A stretch of 53,755 nt of DNA from Lachnospiraceae bacterium (lineage in GTDB: Bacteria; Bacillota_A; Clostridia; Lachnospirales; Lachnospiraceae): the NCBI GenBank assembly GCA_017621115.1, contig JAGATU010000093.1:1-53755 (forward strand), in the 5' to 3' direction. Numbering within the stretch: position 1 is the first letter of the stretch; each line of letters begins with the position of its first letter. Position numbers and translations under genes: made by a program. Below the pieces are notes generated by a model. The model saw only the letters and a program-made list of their open reading frames with translations. It made no database searches and was not told where the DNA came from. Shown here piece by piece: positions 45,479 through 53,755 of this stretch.

Positions 45479-45591
45479 ATGTTTTTATATAACTTAAAGT
45501 TATGGAATGTATAATTGATATATATTTTGTGGATAGCAAATAATATGGTACTATTAATGGTAAGAAAATCGGATAGATAGGAGTTATTATT

Positions 45592-46674
45592 ATGAATTTA
45601 CATATTGCAAGTATCAGTGGGGATGGAATTGGTCCGGAAATTGTAACAGAAGCTAAGAAAGTATTGTCTAAGGTTTGTGAGAAGTACGGACATTCCATTG
45701 ACTATGATGATATTTTAATGGGTGGTGCATCCATCGATGTACATGGGGTACCACTTACAGATGAGACAATTGAAATTGCTAAGAAAGCGGATGCTGTATT
45801 AATGGGTTCGATTGGCGGAGATACAAACACATCTCCGTGGTATAAATTGGAACCGTCTTTAAGACCGGAAGCGGGACTTTTAAAGCTTCGTAAGTCTCTG
45901 AATTTATTTGCAAATTTGAGACCGGCCGTATTGTATCCGCAGCTTGCCGGTGCATGTCCTTTGAAAGAGGAAATTTCTTCCAAAGGATTTGATATGTTAA
46001 TTATGAGAGAATTGACAGGTGGTCTTTACTTTGGAGAACGTCATACGGAAGAAGTGAATGGTGTACGTACGGCAGTTGACACTCTTACTTATAATGAAGA
46101 TGAGATTAGAAGAGTTGCTGTTAAAGCATTTGATGTAGCCATGGTCCGTGATAAAAAGGTTACAAGCGTTGATAAAGCAAATGTTTTGGATTCCTCCAGA
46201 CTTTGGAGAGCGGTTGTTAATGAAGTGGCTAAGGATTATCCGGAAGTTACGGTAGAGCATATGCTTGTTGACAATTGTGCAATGCAGCTTGTAAAGGATC
46301 CGGCACAGTTTGATGTTATTTTGACGGAGAACATGTTTGGGGATATTTTGTCAGATGAAGCAAGTATGGTTACCGGCTCTATCGGAATGTTAGCTTCAGC
46401 AAGTATGAACGATTCCAAATTCGGCTTATACGAACCAAGCCATGGTTCTGCACCGGATATTGCGGGCAAGAATATTGCTAATCCATTGGCAACCATTCTT
46501 TCTGCTTCTATGATGCTGAAGTATTCATTCGGTCTTTTGGATGAAGCAAAAGCAATTGAAGAAGCAATTTATAATGTATTGGATGAAGGATTCCGTACAG
46601 GTGATATTATGTCAGAAGGCATGAAACAGGTAACATGTTCTGAAATGGGTGATTTGGTTGCCGAAAGAATCTAA
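45592..46674 (+). CDS. leuB: 3-Isopropylmalate dehydrogenase
   Basis: The 360-residue enzyme has [11 protein letters not shown] at the N-terminus, [30 protein letters not shown] and the cofactor loop [14 protein letters not shown], all of the LeuB type. It oxidises 3-isopropylmalate with NAD in leucine synthesis. ATAGGAG precedes the ATG. The 110-nt leader has no T-box, leader peptide or clear promoter (a weak TTGTGG-16-TACTAT pair at 45527-45554). ilvD and ilvB follow, so this looks like a branched-chain operon. Confidence 0.95.
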   Translation: MNLHIASISGDGIGPEIVTEAKKVLSKVCEKYGHSIDYDDILMGGASIDVHGVPLTDETIEIAKKADAVLMGSIGGDTNTSPWYKLEPSLRPEAGLLKLRKSLNLFANLRPAVLYPQLAGACPLKEEISSKGFDMLIMRELTGGLYFGERHTEEVNGVRTAVDTLTYNEDEIRRVAVKAFDVAMVRDKKVTSVDKANVLDSSRLWRAVVNEVAKDYPEVTVEHMLVDNCAMQLVKDPAQFDVILTENMFGDILSDEASMVTGSIGMLASASMNDSKFGLYEPSHGSAPDIAGKNIANPLATILSASMMLKYSFGLLDEAKAIEEAIYNVLDEGFRTGDIMSEGMKQVTCSEMGDLVAERI

Positions 46675-46715
46675 AAATGGTATGATTAACAGAAATGTAC
46701 TTTTAGGAGGTTATT

Positions 46716-48386
46716 ATGAGAAGTGATGCAGCAAAAACAGGAGCAAGTCAGGCTCCGCACAGATCATTATTTAATGCATTAGGATATACAAAAGAAGAAC
46801 TGGCAAGACCTATGGTTGGTATTGTCTGCTCATATAATGAAATTGTACCGGGACATATGAACCTGGATAAAATAGCAGATGCGGTTAAAATGGGAGTTGC
46901 CATGGCAGGTGGTACACCGGTTATGTTCCCTGCAATAGCAGTATGTGACGGTATTGCGATGGGACATACAGGAATGAAATATTCTCTTGTAACCAGAGAT
47001 TTGATTGCTGACAGTACGGAGTGTATGGCGCTTGCACATCAGTTTGATGCTTTGGTATGTATCCCGAACTGTGATAAGAACGTACCGGGATTACTTATGG
47101 CTGCTGCCAGATTAAATATTCCTACAATTTTTGTATCCGGAGGCCCAATGCTTGCCGGTAAAGTAAAGGGCTGTAAGACATCTCTTTCCTCTTTGTTTGA
47201 AGCAGTAGGAGCACAGGCGGCCGGTAAGATTACAATGGAAGAGTTGGAAGAGTATGAAGAAAAAGCATGTCCTACATGCGGTTCCTGCTCAGGTATGTAT
47301 ACAGCGAACTCCATGAACTGTTTAACTGAAGCCATCGGTATGGGACTTCCGGGCAACGGAACCATTCCGGCTGTATATTCTGAGAGAATTCGTCTTGCAA
47401 AACATGCCGGTATGAAGATTATGGAACTTCTTGAAAAAGATATTAAACCTCGTGATATTATGACAAAAGATGCATTTTACAATGCACTTGCTGTTGATAT
47501 GGCACTTGGATGTTCTACCAACTCTATGCTTCATTTACCTGCAATTGCACATGAATGCGGTATTGATTTGGATTTATCCATTGCTAATGAAATCAGTGCT
47601 AAGACACCGAACCTTTGTCATTTAGCACCGGCCGGACATACATATATTGAAGAACTCAATGAAGCCGGCGGTGTATATGCGGTAATGAATGAATTGAATA
47701 AAAAGAACCTTCTTATCACAGACGGTATTACCTGTACCGGTAAAACCATCAAAGAAAATATTGAAGGTTGCGTAAATAAAAATCCGGAAGTTATTCGTCC
47801 GATTGAGAATCCATATTCTGAAGTTGGCGGAATTGCTGTTCTTTCAGGAAATATTGCACCGGATACATGCGTTGTAAAGCGTTCTGCTGTTGTAGATGAA
47901 ATGCTTGTTCACGAAGGCCCTGCAAGAGTATTTGACTGTGAAGAAGATGCGATTGCAGCAATTAAAGGCGGTAAGATTGTAGCAGGAGATGTTGTTGTTA
48001 TCCGTTACGAAGGACCAAAAGGCGGACCGGGTATGAGAGAAATGCTTAATCCTACATCTGCAATTGCAGGTATGGGACTTGGCAGTACGGTAGCACTTAT
48101 TACGGATGGCCGTTTCTCGGGAGCATCACGTGGTGCTTCCATCGGACATGTTTCTCCGGAAGCAGCTGTTGGCGGACCGATTGCCCTTATTGAAGAAGGC
48201 GATATTATTAAGATTGATATCCCTGCAAACACCATTAATGTAGATGTTTCGGATGAAGTTTTAGCAGAGCGTAAGAAGAACTGGACACCTAGAGAACCGA
48301 AGATTAACAGCGGTTATCTCGCAAGATACCGTCAACTTGTTACAAGCGGTAACAGAGGTGCCATCTTAGAAATACCTAAGAATTAA
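46716..48386 (+). CDS. ilvD: Dihydroxy-acid dehydratase
   Basis: The 556-residue iron-sulfur dehydratase has cluster cysteines in PNCDKNVPG and [16 protein letters not shown], and the C-terminal [19 protein letters not shown]. It dehydrates the dihydroxy acids of valine and isoleucine synthesis. TAGGAGG precedes the ATG; 41 nt after leuB and 33 nt before ilvB. Confidence 0.97.
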   Translation: MRSDAAKTGASQAPHRSLFNALGYTKEELARPMVGIVCSYNEIVPGHMNLDKIADAVKMGVAMAGGTPVMFPAIAVCDGIAMGHTGMKYSLVTRDLIADSTECMALAHQFDALVCIPNCDKNVPGLLMAAARLNIPTIFVSGGPMLAGKVKGCKTSLSSLFEAVGAQAAGKITMEELEEYEEKACPTCGSCSGMYTANSMNCLTEAIGMGLPGNGTIPAVYSERIRLAKHAGMKIMELLEKDIKPRDIMTKDAFYNALAVDMALGCSTNSMLHLPAIAHECGIDLDLSIANEISAKTPNLCHLAPAGHTYIEELNEAGGVYAVMNELNKKNLLITDGITCTGKTIKENIEGCVNKNPEVIRPIENPYSEVGGIAVLSGNIAPDTCVVKRSAVVDEMLVHEGPARVFDCEEDAIAAIKGGKIVAGDVVVIRYEGPKGGPGMREMLNPTSAIAGMGLGSTVALITDGRFSGASRGASIGHVSPEAAVGGPIALIEEGDIIKIDIPANTINVDVSDEVLAERKKNWTPREPKINSGYLARYRQLVTSGNRGAILEIPKN

Positions 48387-48419
48387 TCAATATAAGATAA
48401 CCTATATGGAGGAAAATAC

Positions 48420-50102
48420 ATGAAATTAACAGGTGCGGAAATCGTAATCGAATGTCTGAAAGAACAGGGCGTAGATACTGTTTTTGGGTATCCGGGAGGA
48501 ACGATTTTAAATGTATATGATGCATTATATAAGCATCAGGATGAAATTTTTCATATTTTAACAAGCCATGAGCAGGGTGCAGCGCATGCAGCAGACGGTT
48601 ATGCAAGAGCAACCGGTAAAGTCGGAGTATGTCTTGCAACCAGCGGACCGGGAGCTACCAATCTTGTAACCGGTATTGCAACTGCTTTTATGGACAGTAT
48701 TCCTGTAGTAGCAATTACTGCCAATGTTAACCTTCCGTTACTTGGAAAAGATTCTTTCCAGGAAGTAGATATTGCGGGTGTGGTAATGCCTATTACAAAA
48801 CACAGTTATATTGTTAAAGATGTAAATGACCTTGCAAAAACTATCCGTAAAGCATTCACAATTGCAAAGAGCGGAAGACCGGGACCGGTACTTGTGGATA
48901 TTACAAAAGATGTTACAGCTGCTTTATGTGATTATGAACGACAGGCTCCTGTGGCACCTGTAAAGACAGCTAAATATACAGATGCTGATATTGAAACAGC
49001 TGTAGCTGTAATTAAAGCAGCCAAGAAACCGTTTATTTATCTTGGTGGTGGTGCGATTGCATCCGATGCTGTTAAAGAAGTGGCTGAATTTGCTGAATTG
49101 ATTGATGCACCTGTATGCGATACTTTAATGGGTAAGGGTGCATTTGACGGACATAGTGACCGTTACACAGGCATGATTGGTATGCATGGTACAAAGGTTA
49201 GTAACTTTGGTGTCAGCGAATGTGATTTATTAATTGCTCTCGGAGCACGTTTTTCAGACCGTGTAGTTGGTAATGCAAGTAAATTTGCATCCAATGCCAA
49301 AGTATTACATATTGATATTGATGCCGCTGAAATCGATAAGAATATCAAGACATATACATCGCTTGTCGGTGATTTGAAAGAAGTACTTAATAAACTGAAT
49401 TCCAAATTGGAAAAACAGGAACATAATACATGGATGATGCATATTCAGGAATTGAAAGAACGTTATCCTTTATCTTATAATAAGAATGTTTTATCAGGTC
49501 CTTATATTATCGAAGAAATCGATCGCATTACCGAAGGTAAAGCGATTATTACAACGGATGTAGGACAGCATCAGATGTGGGCGGCACAGTATTACCGTTA
49601 CACACAGCCACGTACCTTCCTTTCATCCGGCGGATTAGGTACAATGGGCTATGGACTTGGTGCTTGTATCGGTGCTAAAATGGGATGTCCGGATAAGATT
49701 TGTATTAATATTGCAGGTGACGGATGCTTCCGTATGAATATGAATGAACTTGCAACTGCTTCCCGTTATAATATTCCGATTATCCAGGTTGTTATCAATA
49801 ACCATGTTCTTGGAATGGTAAGACAGTGGCAGTCATTGTTCTATGATCACCGTTATTCACAGACTGTATTGGAAGATAAAGTAGATTTTGCTAAAGTTGC
49901 AGAAGGACTTGGCTGTGAAGCAATTACTGTTACAAGTAAAGAAGAAGTAGCACCGGCTATTGAAAAGGCAATCGCTTGCGGTAAACCGGTATTGCTTAAC
50001 TGTATTATTGATAAAGATGATTGTGTATTCCCGATGGTACCGGCAGGCGCAGCTATTTCAGATGCATTTGATGCAGAAGATTTAAAGAATAAAAATAATT
50101 AG
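48420..50102 (+). CDS. ilvB: Acetolactate synthase, large subunit
   Basis: The 560-residue ThDP enzyme has the catalytic Glu in SHEQGAAHAADGYARATG (about residue 48), TSGPGATN, and the ThDP motif GDGCFRMNMNELATASRYNIPIIQVVINN (here GDGCFRMN to VVINN). It condenses pyruvate to acetolactate. The presence of the anabolic LeuB/IlvD neighbours favours IlvB over catabolic AlsS. No small regulatory subunit gene (ilvN) follows. TGGAGGA precedes the ATG. Confidence 0.95.
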   Translation: MKLTGAEIVIECLKEQGVDTVFGYPGGTILNVYDALYKHQDEIFHILTSHEQGAAHAADGYARATGKVGVCLATSGPGATNLVTGIATAFMDSIPVVAITANVNLPLLGKDSFQEVDIAGVVMPITKHSYIVKDVNDLAKTIRKAFTIAKSGRPGPVLVDITKDVTAALCDYERQAPVAPVKTAKYTDADIETAVAVIKAAKKPFIYLGGGAIASDAVKEVAEFAELIDAPVCDTLMGKGAFDGHSDRYTGMIGMHGTKVSNFGVSECDLLIALGARFSDRVVGNASKFASNAKVLHIDIDAAEIDKNIKTYTSLVGDLKEVLNKLNSKLEKQEHNTWMMHIQELKERYPLSYNKNVLSGPYIIEEIDRITEGKAIITTDVGQHQMWAAQYYRYTQPRTFLSSGGLGTMGYGLGACIGAKMGCPDKICINIAGDGCFRMNMNELATASRYNIPIIQVVINNHVLGMVRQWQSLFYDHRYSQTVLEDKVDFAKVAEGLGCEAITVTSKEEVAPAIEKAIACGKPVLLNCIIDKDDCVFPMVPAGAAISDAFDAEDLKNKNN

Positions 50103-50107
50103 TATAC

Positions 50108-50126
50108 ACAGGTTATAACCTGTTTT
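50108..50126 (+). terminator. Possible weak terminator after ilvB
   Basis: ACAGGT-TATA-ACCTGT is a perfect palindrome followed by TTT. The short stem makes termination uncertain. Confidence 0.4.
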
Positions 50127-50162
50127 CCGGCATAAGGTACACAAACCTTAACAGGAGTACAA

Positions 50163-51599
50163 ATGAAAAAAGCAATAAAAATTTTAATTGGAACTGTTTT
50201 TTTAATATGCATTTTGGCAGGCCTGGGTTACCTGGGCCTGGCTGTATATTATGAAAACGGTTTTTCTTTTATGACCTATATTAACGGAATATATTGTACG
50301 GGAAAAAGTGTAGAAGCCGTTAATTATGAATTAAACGATACCTTTGTATATGAGGGCCTTACGGTTAAAGCAAAAGACGGTTCGTTTTATATCCCGGCAA
50401 AGGATATCAATTATTCATATGATTACAGAGAACCTTTAAATCAATATTTATCCGCCCAAAATCCGTATTTATGGATTGAAAATCTTTCCGGTGAAAAGAA
50501 AGAATATTATCTACAGCCAGCTGTATGTTTTGATGATGAATTACTTGAAGATATTATTGAATCCCGTTTAGAAGTAGGGTCATCCGGCATTCCCCGTTCG
50601 ATTAGCCTTAAACTCGGAACGAATGGATTTTATATTGAAAATAATAAAATAGGTCTGCTCGATATAAATAAATCAAAAGAAATTATTAAACAGGCTTTAT
50701 TAAATGGGGATGAAAATGTTGATTTAGAGAGTTGCGGATGTTACTATGACGAACCTTATTTGGAGTGCGAAAAAGAATTTCTTTCATTCTTTGTAAAATT
50801 AGAGGAATTCCAAAACAGAAAAGTTATCTATTTATTTGATAATGAGTCAGAAGAAATTACTTCTGCGGATTTAATTAAAACTCTTACATTTTATGATGCA
50901 TATCAGGATAATTCATGGAACCGGAAGGAAGACGGATATTCATCATATATCGATGAAGAAGGGAATTTATTAATTAACGAGGATAATCTTTCGGATTTAC
51001 TTGATTCGGTTTTAGCGCCGTATAATACCTATCAAAATCATATTTTTACAACACACGATGGACGTGAATTACAGATAAAAGGCGGAACCTATGGCAATAA
51101 AATAGCCATGAAAAATGAGAAAAAGGAATTGCTGACATTTCTGCAATCTGAGAAAACTGAATTTATCAGAACGCCGGAATATACAAAAGAAGCGCCCATT
51201 AAAGGTAAAAATGATATCGGAGATACTTATATTGAAGTCGATATCGGACAACAAAAGATGTTTTATTACCGTGATGGGGAACTGTTTATTGAAACAGATG
51301 TAGTTACAGGTAGAAATAACGCTACAAGAGAAGAAGTCTGTTACGTCTATTCCAAACAGAAGAATCGTATTTTACGCGGACCGGGATATGAATCTTTCGT
51401 ATATTATTGGATGCCGGTAAGCGGAGGAATCGGAATTCATGATGCAACCTGGCGAAGTAAATTCGGCGGGGAAGTATATATTCGTGACGGTTCACATGGC
51501 TGTGTGAATACACCTCTTGAAATTGTGGAGCAGATGTATGAAGTAATGGAAGTAGGGACTCCCTGTATCTTATATTATGGGTTAGAAGAGGATGAATAA
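50163..51599 (+). CDS. L,D-transpeptidase (YkuD) with peptidoglycan-binding-like domains
   Basis: The 478-residue protein has an N-terminal membrane helix (about 6-28), an extracellular middle part of the PG_binding_4 type (about 60-330) and a YkuD domain (about 350-475). The active site reads GIGIHDATW ... DGSHGCVN, with catalytic Cys near residue 447. It forms 3-3 cross-links in peptidoglycan or attaches proteins. CAGGAG precedes the ATG. It stands alone between the ilv and ser operons. Confidence 0.92.
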   Translation: MKKAIKILIGTVFLICILAGLGYLGLAVYYENGFSFMTYINGIYCTGKSVEAVNYELNDTFVYEGLTVKAKDGSFYIPAKDINYSYDYREPLNQYLSAQNPYLWIENLSGEKKEYYLQPAVCFDDELLEDIIESRLEVGSSGIPRSISLKLGTNGFYIENNKIGLLDINKSKEIIKQALLNGDENVDLESCGCYYDEPYLECEKEFLSFFVKLEEFQNRKVIYLFDNESEEITSADLIKTLTFYDAYQDNSWNRKEDGYSSYIDEEGNLLINEDNLSDLLDSVLAPYNTYQNHIFTTHDGRELQIKGGTYGNKIAMKNEKKELLTFLQSEKTEFIRTPEYTKEAPIKGKNDIGDTYIEVDIGQQKMFYYRDGELFIETDVVTGRNNATREEVCYVYSKQKNRILRGPGYESFVYYWMPVSGGIGIHDATWRSKFGGEVYIRDGSHGCVNTPLEIVEQMYEVMEVGTPCILYYGLEEDE

Positions 51600-51678
51600 A
51601 TTTGTTGAATTGCATAATATATTAAAATATGCACAAATAAAGATATAATATTCGTTTTTAGTTTTACACTTTACCGTA

Positions 51679-51707
51679 TTGACGTGTTGGTTATTTGGTT
51701 GTAAAAT
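51679..51707 (+). promoter_or_regulatory. Sigma-A promoter of serC-serA
   Basis: TTGACG (51679-51684), 17 nt and TAAAAT (51702-51707), 44 nt before the serC start. Confidence 0.78.
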
Positions 51708-51750
51708 GTTATTTAATGCGATTAGATATAACATTAGGAGGAGAGTAATC

Positions 51751-52833
51751 GTGAGTAGAATTTATAATTTTTCAGCAGGTCCGGCAGTTTTACCTGAAGA
51801 AGTATTAAAAGAGGCTGCAGCAGAAATGTTAGACTATAATGGAACAGGTATGTCCGTTATGGAAATGAGTCATCGTTCCAAAGCATACGATGCAATTATT
51901 AAAGAAGCAGAACAGGATTTAAGAGATTTACTTAATATCCCGGATAACTATAAAGTTTTATTTGTTCAGGGTGGAGCAAGCCTTGTATTTGCATCCGTTC
52001 CTATGAATTTAATGAAGAACAAGAAAGCCGGCTATATTATTACAGGCCAGTGGGCTAAAAAAGCATATCAGGAAGCTAAGATTTACGGTGAAGCAGTAGA
52101 ACTTGCATCCAGTGCAGATGAAACATTTGCATATATTCCTGATTGCAGTGATCTTCCGATTACGGATGATATGGACTATGTATATATTTGTGAAAACAAT
52201 ACTATTTACGGAACTAAGTTCTGGACTTTGCCGGATACAAAGGGCAAACCATTAGTAGCTGATTTATCCTCCTGCTTATTATCTGAGCCGGTAGATGTTA
52301 CAAAATACGGTATGATTTACGGAGGTGTTCAGAAGAACATCGGACCAGCCGGTGTACAGATTATTATTATCCGCGAAGATTTAATTACCGATGATTGTCT
52401 TCCTGGAACACCAACTATGATGAAATATAAGATTCATGCTGATAACGAATCTCTTTACAATACACCGCCTACATACGGAATTTATATCTGCGGTAAAGTA
52501 TTCAAATGGATTAAGAAGATGGGCGGCCTTCAGGCTATGAAGGAATATAACGAAAAGAAAGCTAAGATTCTTTATGATTTCCTTGATGAAAGTAAATTAT
52601 TCAAGGGTACAGTACGTAAAGAAGACCGTTCTTTGATGAATGTTCCTTTCGTAACAGGTAATGATGAACTGGATGCTAAGTTTGTTAAAGAAGCAAAAGC
52701 AGAAGGCCTTGAAAGTTTAAAGGGACACAGAAGTGTTGGCGGTATGCGTGCAAGTATTTATAATGCTATGCCAATCGAAGGTGTTGAGAAATTAGTTGCT
52801 TTCATGAAGAAATTTGAAGAGGAGAACTTATAA
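51751..52833 (+). CDS. serC: Phosphoserine aminotransferase
   Basis: The product is 360 residues from GTG 51751, set by AGGAGGAGA and matching the family N-terminus SRIYNFSAGPAVLPEEVL; the frame is open upstream through the promoter, which is not coding. The PLP lysine lies in GGVQKNIGPAG, and the C-terminal HRSVGGMRASIYNAMP is typical. It makes phosphoserine from 3-phosphohydroxypyruvate. serA follows after 1 nt. Confidence 0.96.
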   Translation: MSRIYNFSAGPAVLPEEVLKEAAAEMLDYNGTGMSVMEMSHRSKAYDAIIKEAEQDLRDLLNIPDNYKVLFVQGGASLVFASVPMNLMKNKKAGYIITGQWAKKAYQEAKIYGEAVELASSADETFAYIPDCSDLPITDDMDYVYICENNTIYGTKFWTLPDTKGKPLVADLSSCLLSEPVDVTKYGMIYGGVQKNIGPAGVQIIIIREDLITDDCLPGTPTMMKYKIHADNESLYNTPPTYGIYICGKVFKWIKKMGGLQAMKEYNEKKAKILYDFLDESKLFKGTVRKEDRSLMNVPFVTGNDELDAKFVKEAKAEGLESLKGHRSVGGMRASIYNAMPIEGVEKLVAFMKKFEEENL

Positions 52834-52834
52834 G

Positions 52835-53755
52835 ATGTTTAAATATCATTGTTTAAATCCGATTGCACATATCGGTCTTCAGAGATTTGATGCAAAATAT
52901 ATAAGAACAGACGATGTAAATGAAGCAGAAGGTATCCTGGTTCGTAGTGCATCCATGCATGAGATGGAATTAAGTGATAATTTATTGGCGGTAGCAAGAG
53001 CAGGTGCCGGTGTTAATAATATTCCGCTTGATAAATGTGCTGAAAACGGTATTGTTGTTTTTAATACTCCGGGTGCCAATGCAAACGGTGTTAAAGAACT
53101 TGTTATTGCAGGTATGTTACTTGCTTCCCGTGATGTAATCGGTGGTGTTGAATGGGTTAAATCTGCAGCAGGTGATGAAAACATTGCAAAAGCAGCAGAA
53201 AAAGAAAAGAAGAAATTTGCAGGTACTGAAATCGAAGGTAAGAAACTTGGTATTATCGGTCTTGGTGCTATTGGCGGTAGAGTGGCGAATGCAGCTATTC
53301 ATTTAGGCATGGAAGTATATGGCTATGACCCATATGTTTCTGTAGATGCAGCTTGGAACTTAAGCCGTTCCGTTAAGCATTGTCTCCATGTAGAAGAGAT
53401 TTATGAAGAATGTGATTTCATCACAGTGCATGTTCCTGCACTTCCTCAGACTAAGGGAACTATCAATGCCGATGCTATTTCCTTGATGAAAGATGGTGTT
53501 ATCATTCTTAACTTTGCACGTGACGTACTTTGTAATGAAGAAGATATCTTAGACGGAATTGCATCCGGTAAGATCCGTAAATATGTTACAGACTTCCCTA
53601 ATACAACTACAGCAGGTAAGGAAGGTTGTATTGTAATTCCTCACCTTGGAGCTTCTACCGAAGAATCCGAAGATAACTGTGCTGTAATGGCTGTTAAGGA
53701 ATTAAAGAATTATCTTGAAAACGGTAATATTATTAATTCCGTTAACTTCCCGAAT
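52835..53755 (+). CDS. serA: D-3-phosphoglycerate dehydrogenase, 5' part
   Basis: The first 307 codons are present; the gene runs off the window end. The N-terminal segment VRSASMHEMELSDNLLAVARAGAGVNNI, nucleotide motif GIIGLGAIGGRVANAA (about residues 140-155), ILNFAR with the active Arg, and PHLGASTEE with the catalytic His identify the 2-hydroxyacid dehydrogenase fold. It starts serine synthesis from 3-phosphoglycerate. The usual catalytic Glu between Arg and His is not obvious: the stretch reads YVTDFPNTTTAG. It is co-transcribed with serC. Only antisense frames are closed here, so it is easy to miss. Confidence 0.95.
   Translation, partial: MFKYHCLNPIAHIGLQRFDAKYIRTDDVNEAEGILVRSASMHEMELSDNLLAVARAGAGVNNIPLDKCAENGIVVFNTPGANANGVKELVIAGMLLASRDVIGGVEWVKSAAGDENIAKAAEKEKKKFAGTEIEGKKLGIIGLGAIGGRVANAAIHLGMEVYGYDPYVSVDAAWNLSRSVKHCLHVEEIYEECDFITVHVPALPQTKGTINADAISLMKDGVIILNFARDVLCNEEDILDGIASGKIRKYVTDFPNTTTAGKEGCIVIPHLGASTEESEDNCAVMAVKELKNYLENGNIINSVNFPN

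Noticed and set aside
45480..45591. Leucine T-box or leader peptide before leuB
   Set aside because: No TGGN bulge, terminator or run of leucine codons is seen in the 110-nt leader.
1..53755. tRNA, rRNA, insertion sequences, prophage or attachment sites
   Set aside because: I looked for transposase, integrase, phage structural motifs and tRNA-like folds and recognised none; base composition also appears even across the window.

Overview
The window reads as a chromosomal segment of a low-GC, anaerobic, endospore-forming Firmicute, most likely of the Clostridia/Lachnospiraceae type. The basis is spoIVA with a sigma-E-like promoter, an anaerobic (class III) ribonucleotide reductase, an iron-only hydrogenase, an indolepyruvate:ferredoxin oxidoreductase, AT-rich intergenic DNA, strong AGGAGG ribosome binding sites and a tyrosine T-box leader. 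Nearly all of it is ordinary core and metabolic gene content. I see no phage, transposon, CRISPR array, tRNA, rRNA or toxin/defence island. Gene density is high, and most genes are on the + strand; metF, a DUF1292 gene, the pot operon with its regulator, and aroC are on the - strand.

Layout. 1-610: 3' part of gpsA, convergent with metF (720-1574). 1666-3729: a MoxR AAA+ ATPase with a CoxE-like VWA partner. 3740-5903: promoter, tyrosine T-box, tyrS and a PAP2 phosphatase. 6002-7120: DUF3048 lipoprotein. 7308-13081: acyl-CoA ligase, iorA, iorB, phenylacetate-CoA-ligase-like gene and a tandem ACT protein, which looks like one aryl-acid/aromatic amino acid operon. 13141-15593: a metal-dependent hydrolase and a sodium:solute symporter whose leader carries a striking 15-bp repeat. 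15658-17145: spoIVA. 17309-20907: purine salvage (PNP, adenosine-type deaminase, purine permease). 20991-24273: membrane-anchored MutS-like ATPase, RNase H, a 53-residue membrane protein and a WYL regulator. 24357-27640: nrdD, nrdG and a dUTPase behind tandem NrdR boxes. 27779-32585: hydrogenase, gltX and a UvrD-type helicase.

32617-35835: DUF1292 protein, a GH13 debranching-enzyme relative that has lost its catalytic triad, a DUF5662 protein and a Cys/His-rich small protein. 35918-40233 (-): XRE-cupin regulator followed by potABCD. 40565-42751: a beta-propeller lactonase-like protein, convergent with aroC. 42921-45432: VanY-type carboxypeptidase, tgt and yajC. 45592-50102: leuB-ilvD-ilvB. 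50163-51599: L,D-transpeptidase. 51751-53755: serC and the 5' part of serA.

How the genes work together. nrdD, nrdG and the dUTPase balance dNTP pools under NrdR-type control. The PNP, deaminase and permease form a purine salvage set. Ligase, IorAB and ACT genes could either oxidise aromatic 2-oxoacids or rebuild aromatic amino acids from arylacetates. The pot genes import polyamines under a cupin-sensing repressor. leuB-ilvD-ilvB and serC-serA supply amino acids.

The items most worth a second look are the spoIVA start region, where a terminator hairpin, a sigma-E-like promoter and the Shine-Dalgarno overlap; the GH13 pseudoenzyme; and the TTTAAAGCG repeat leader. No clearly new multi-gene system was found.
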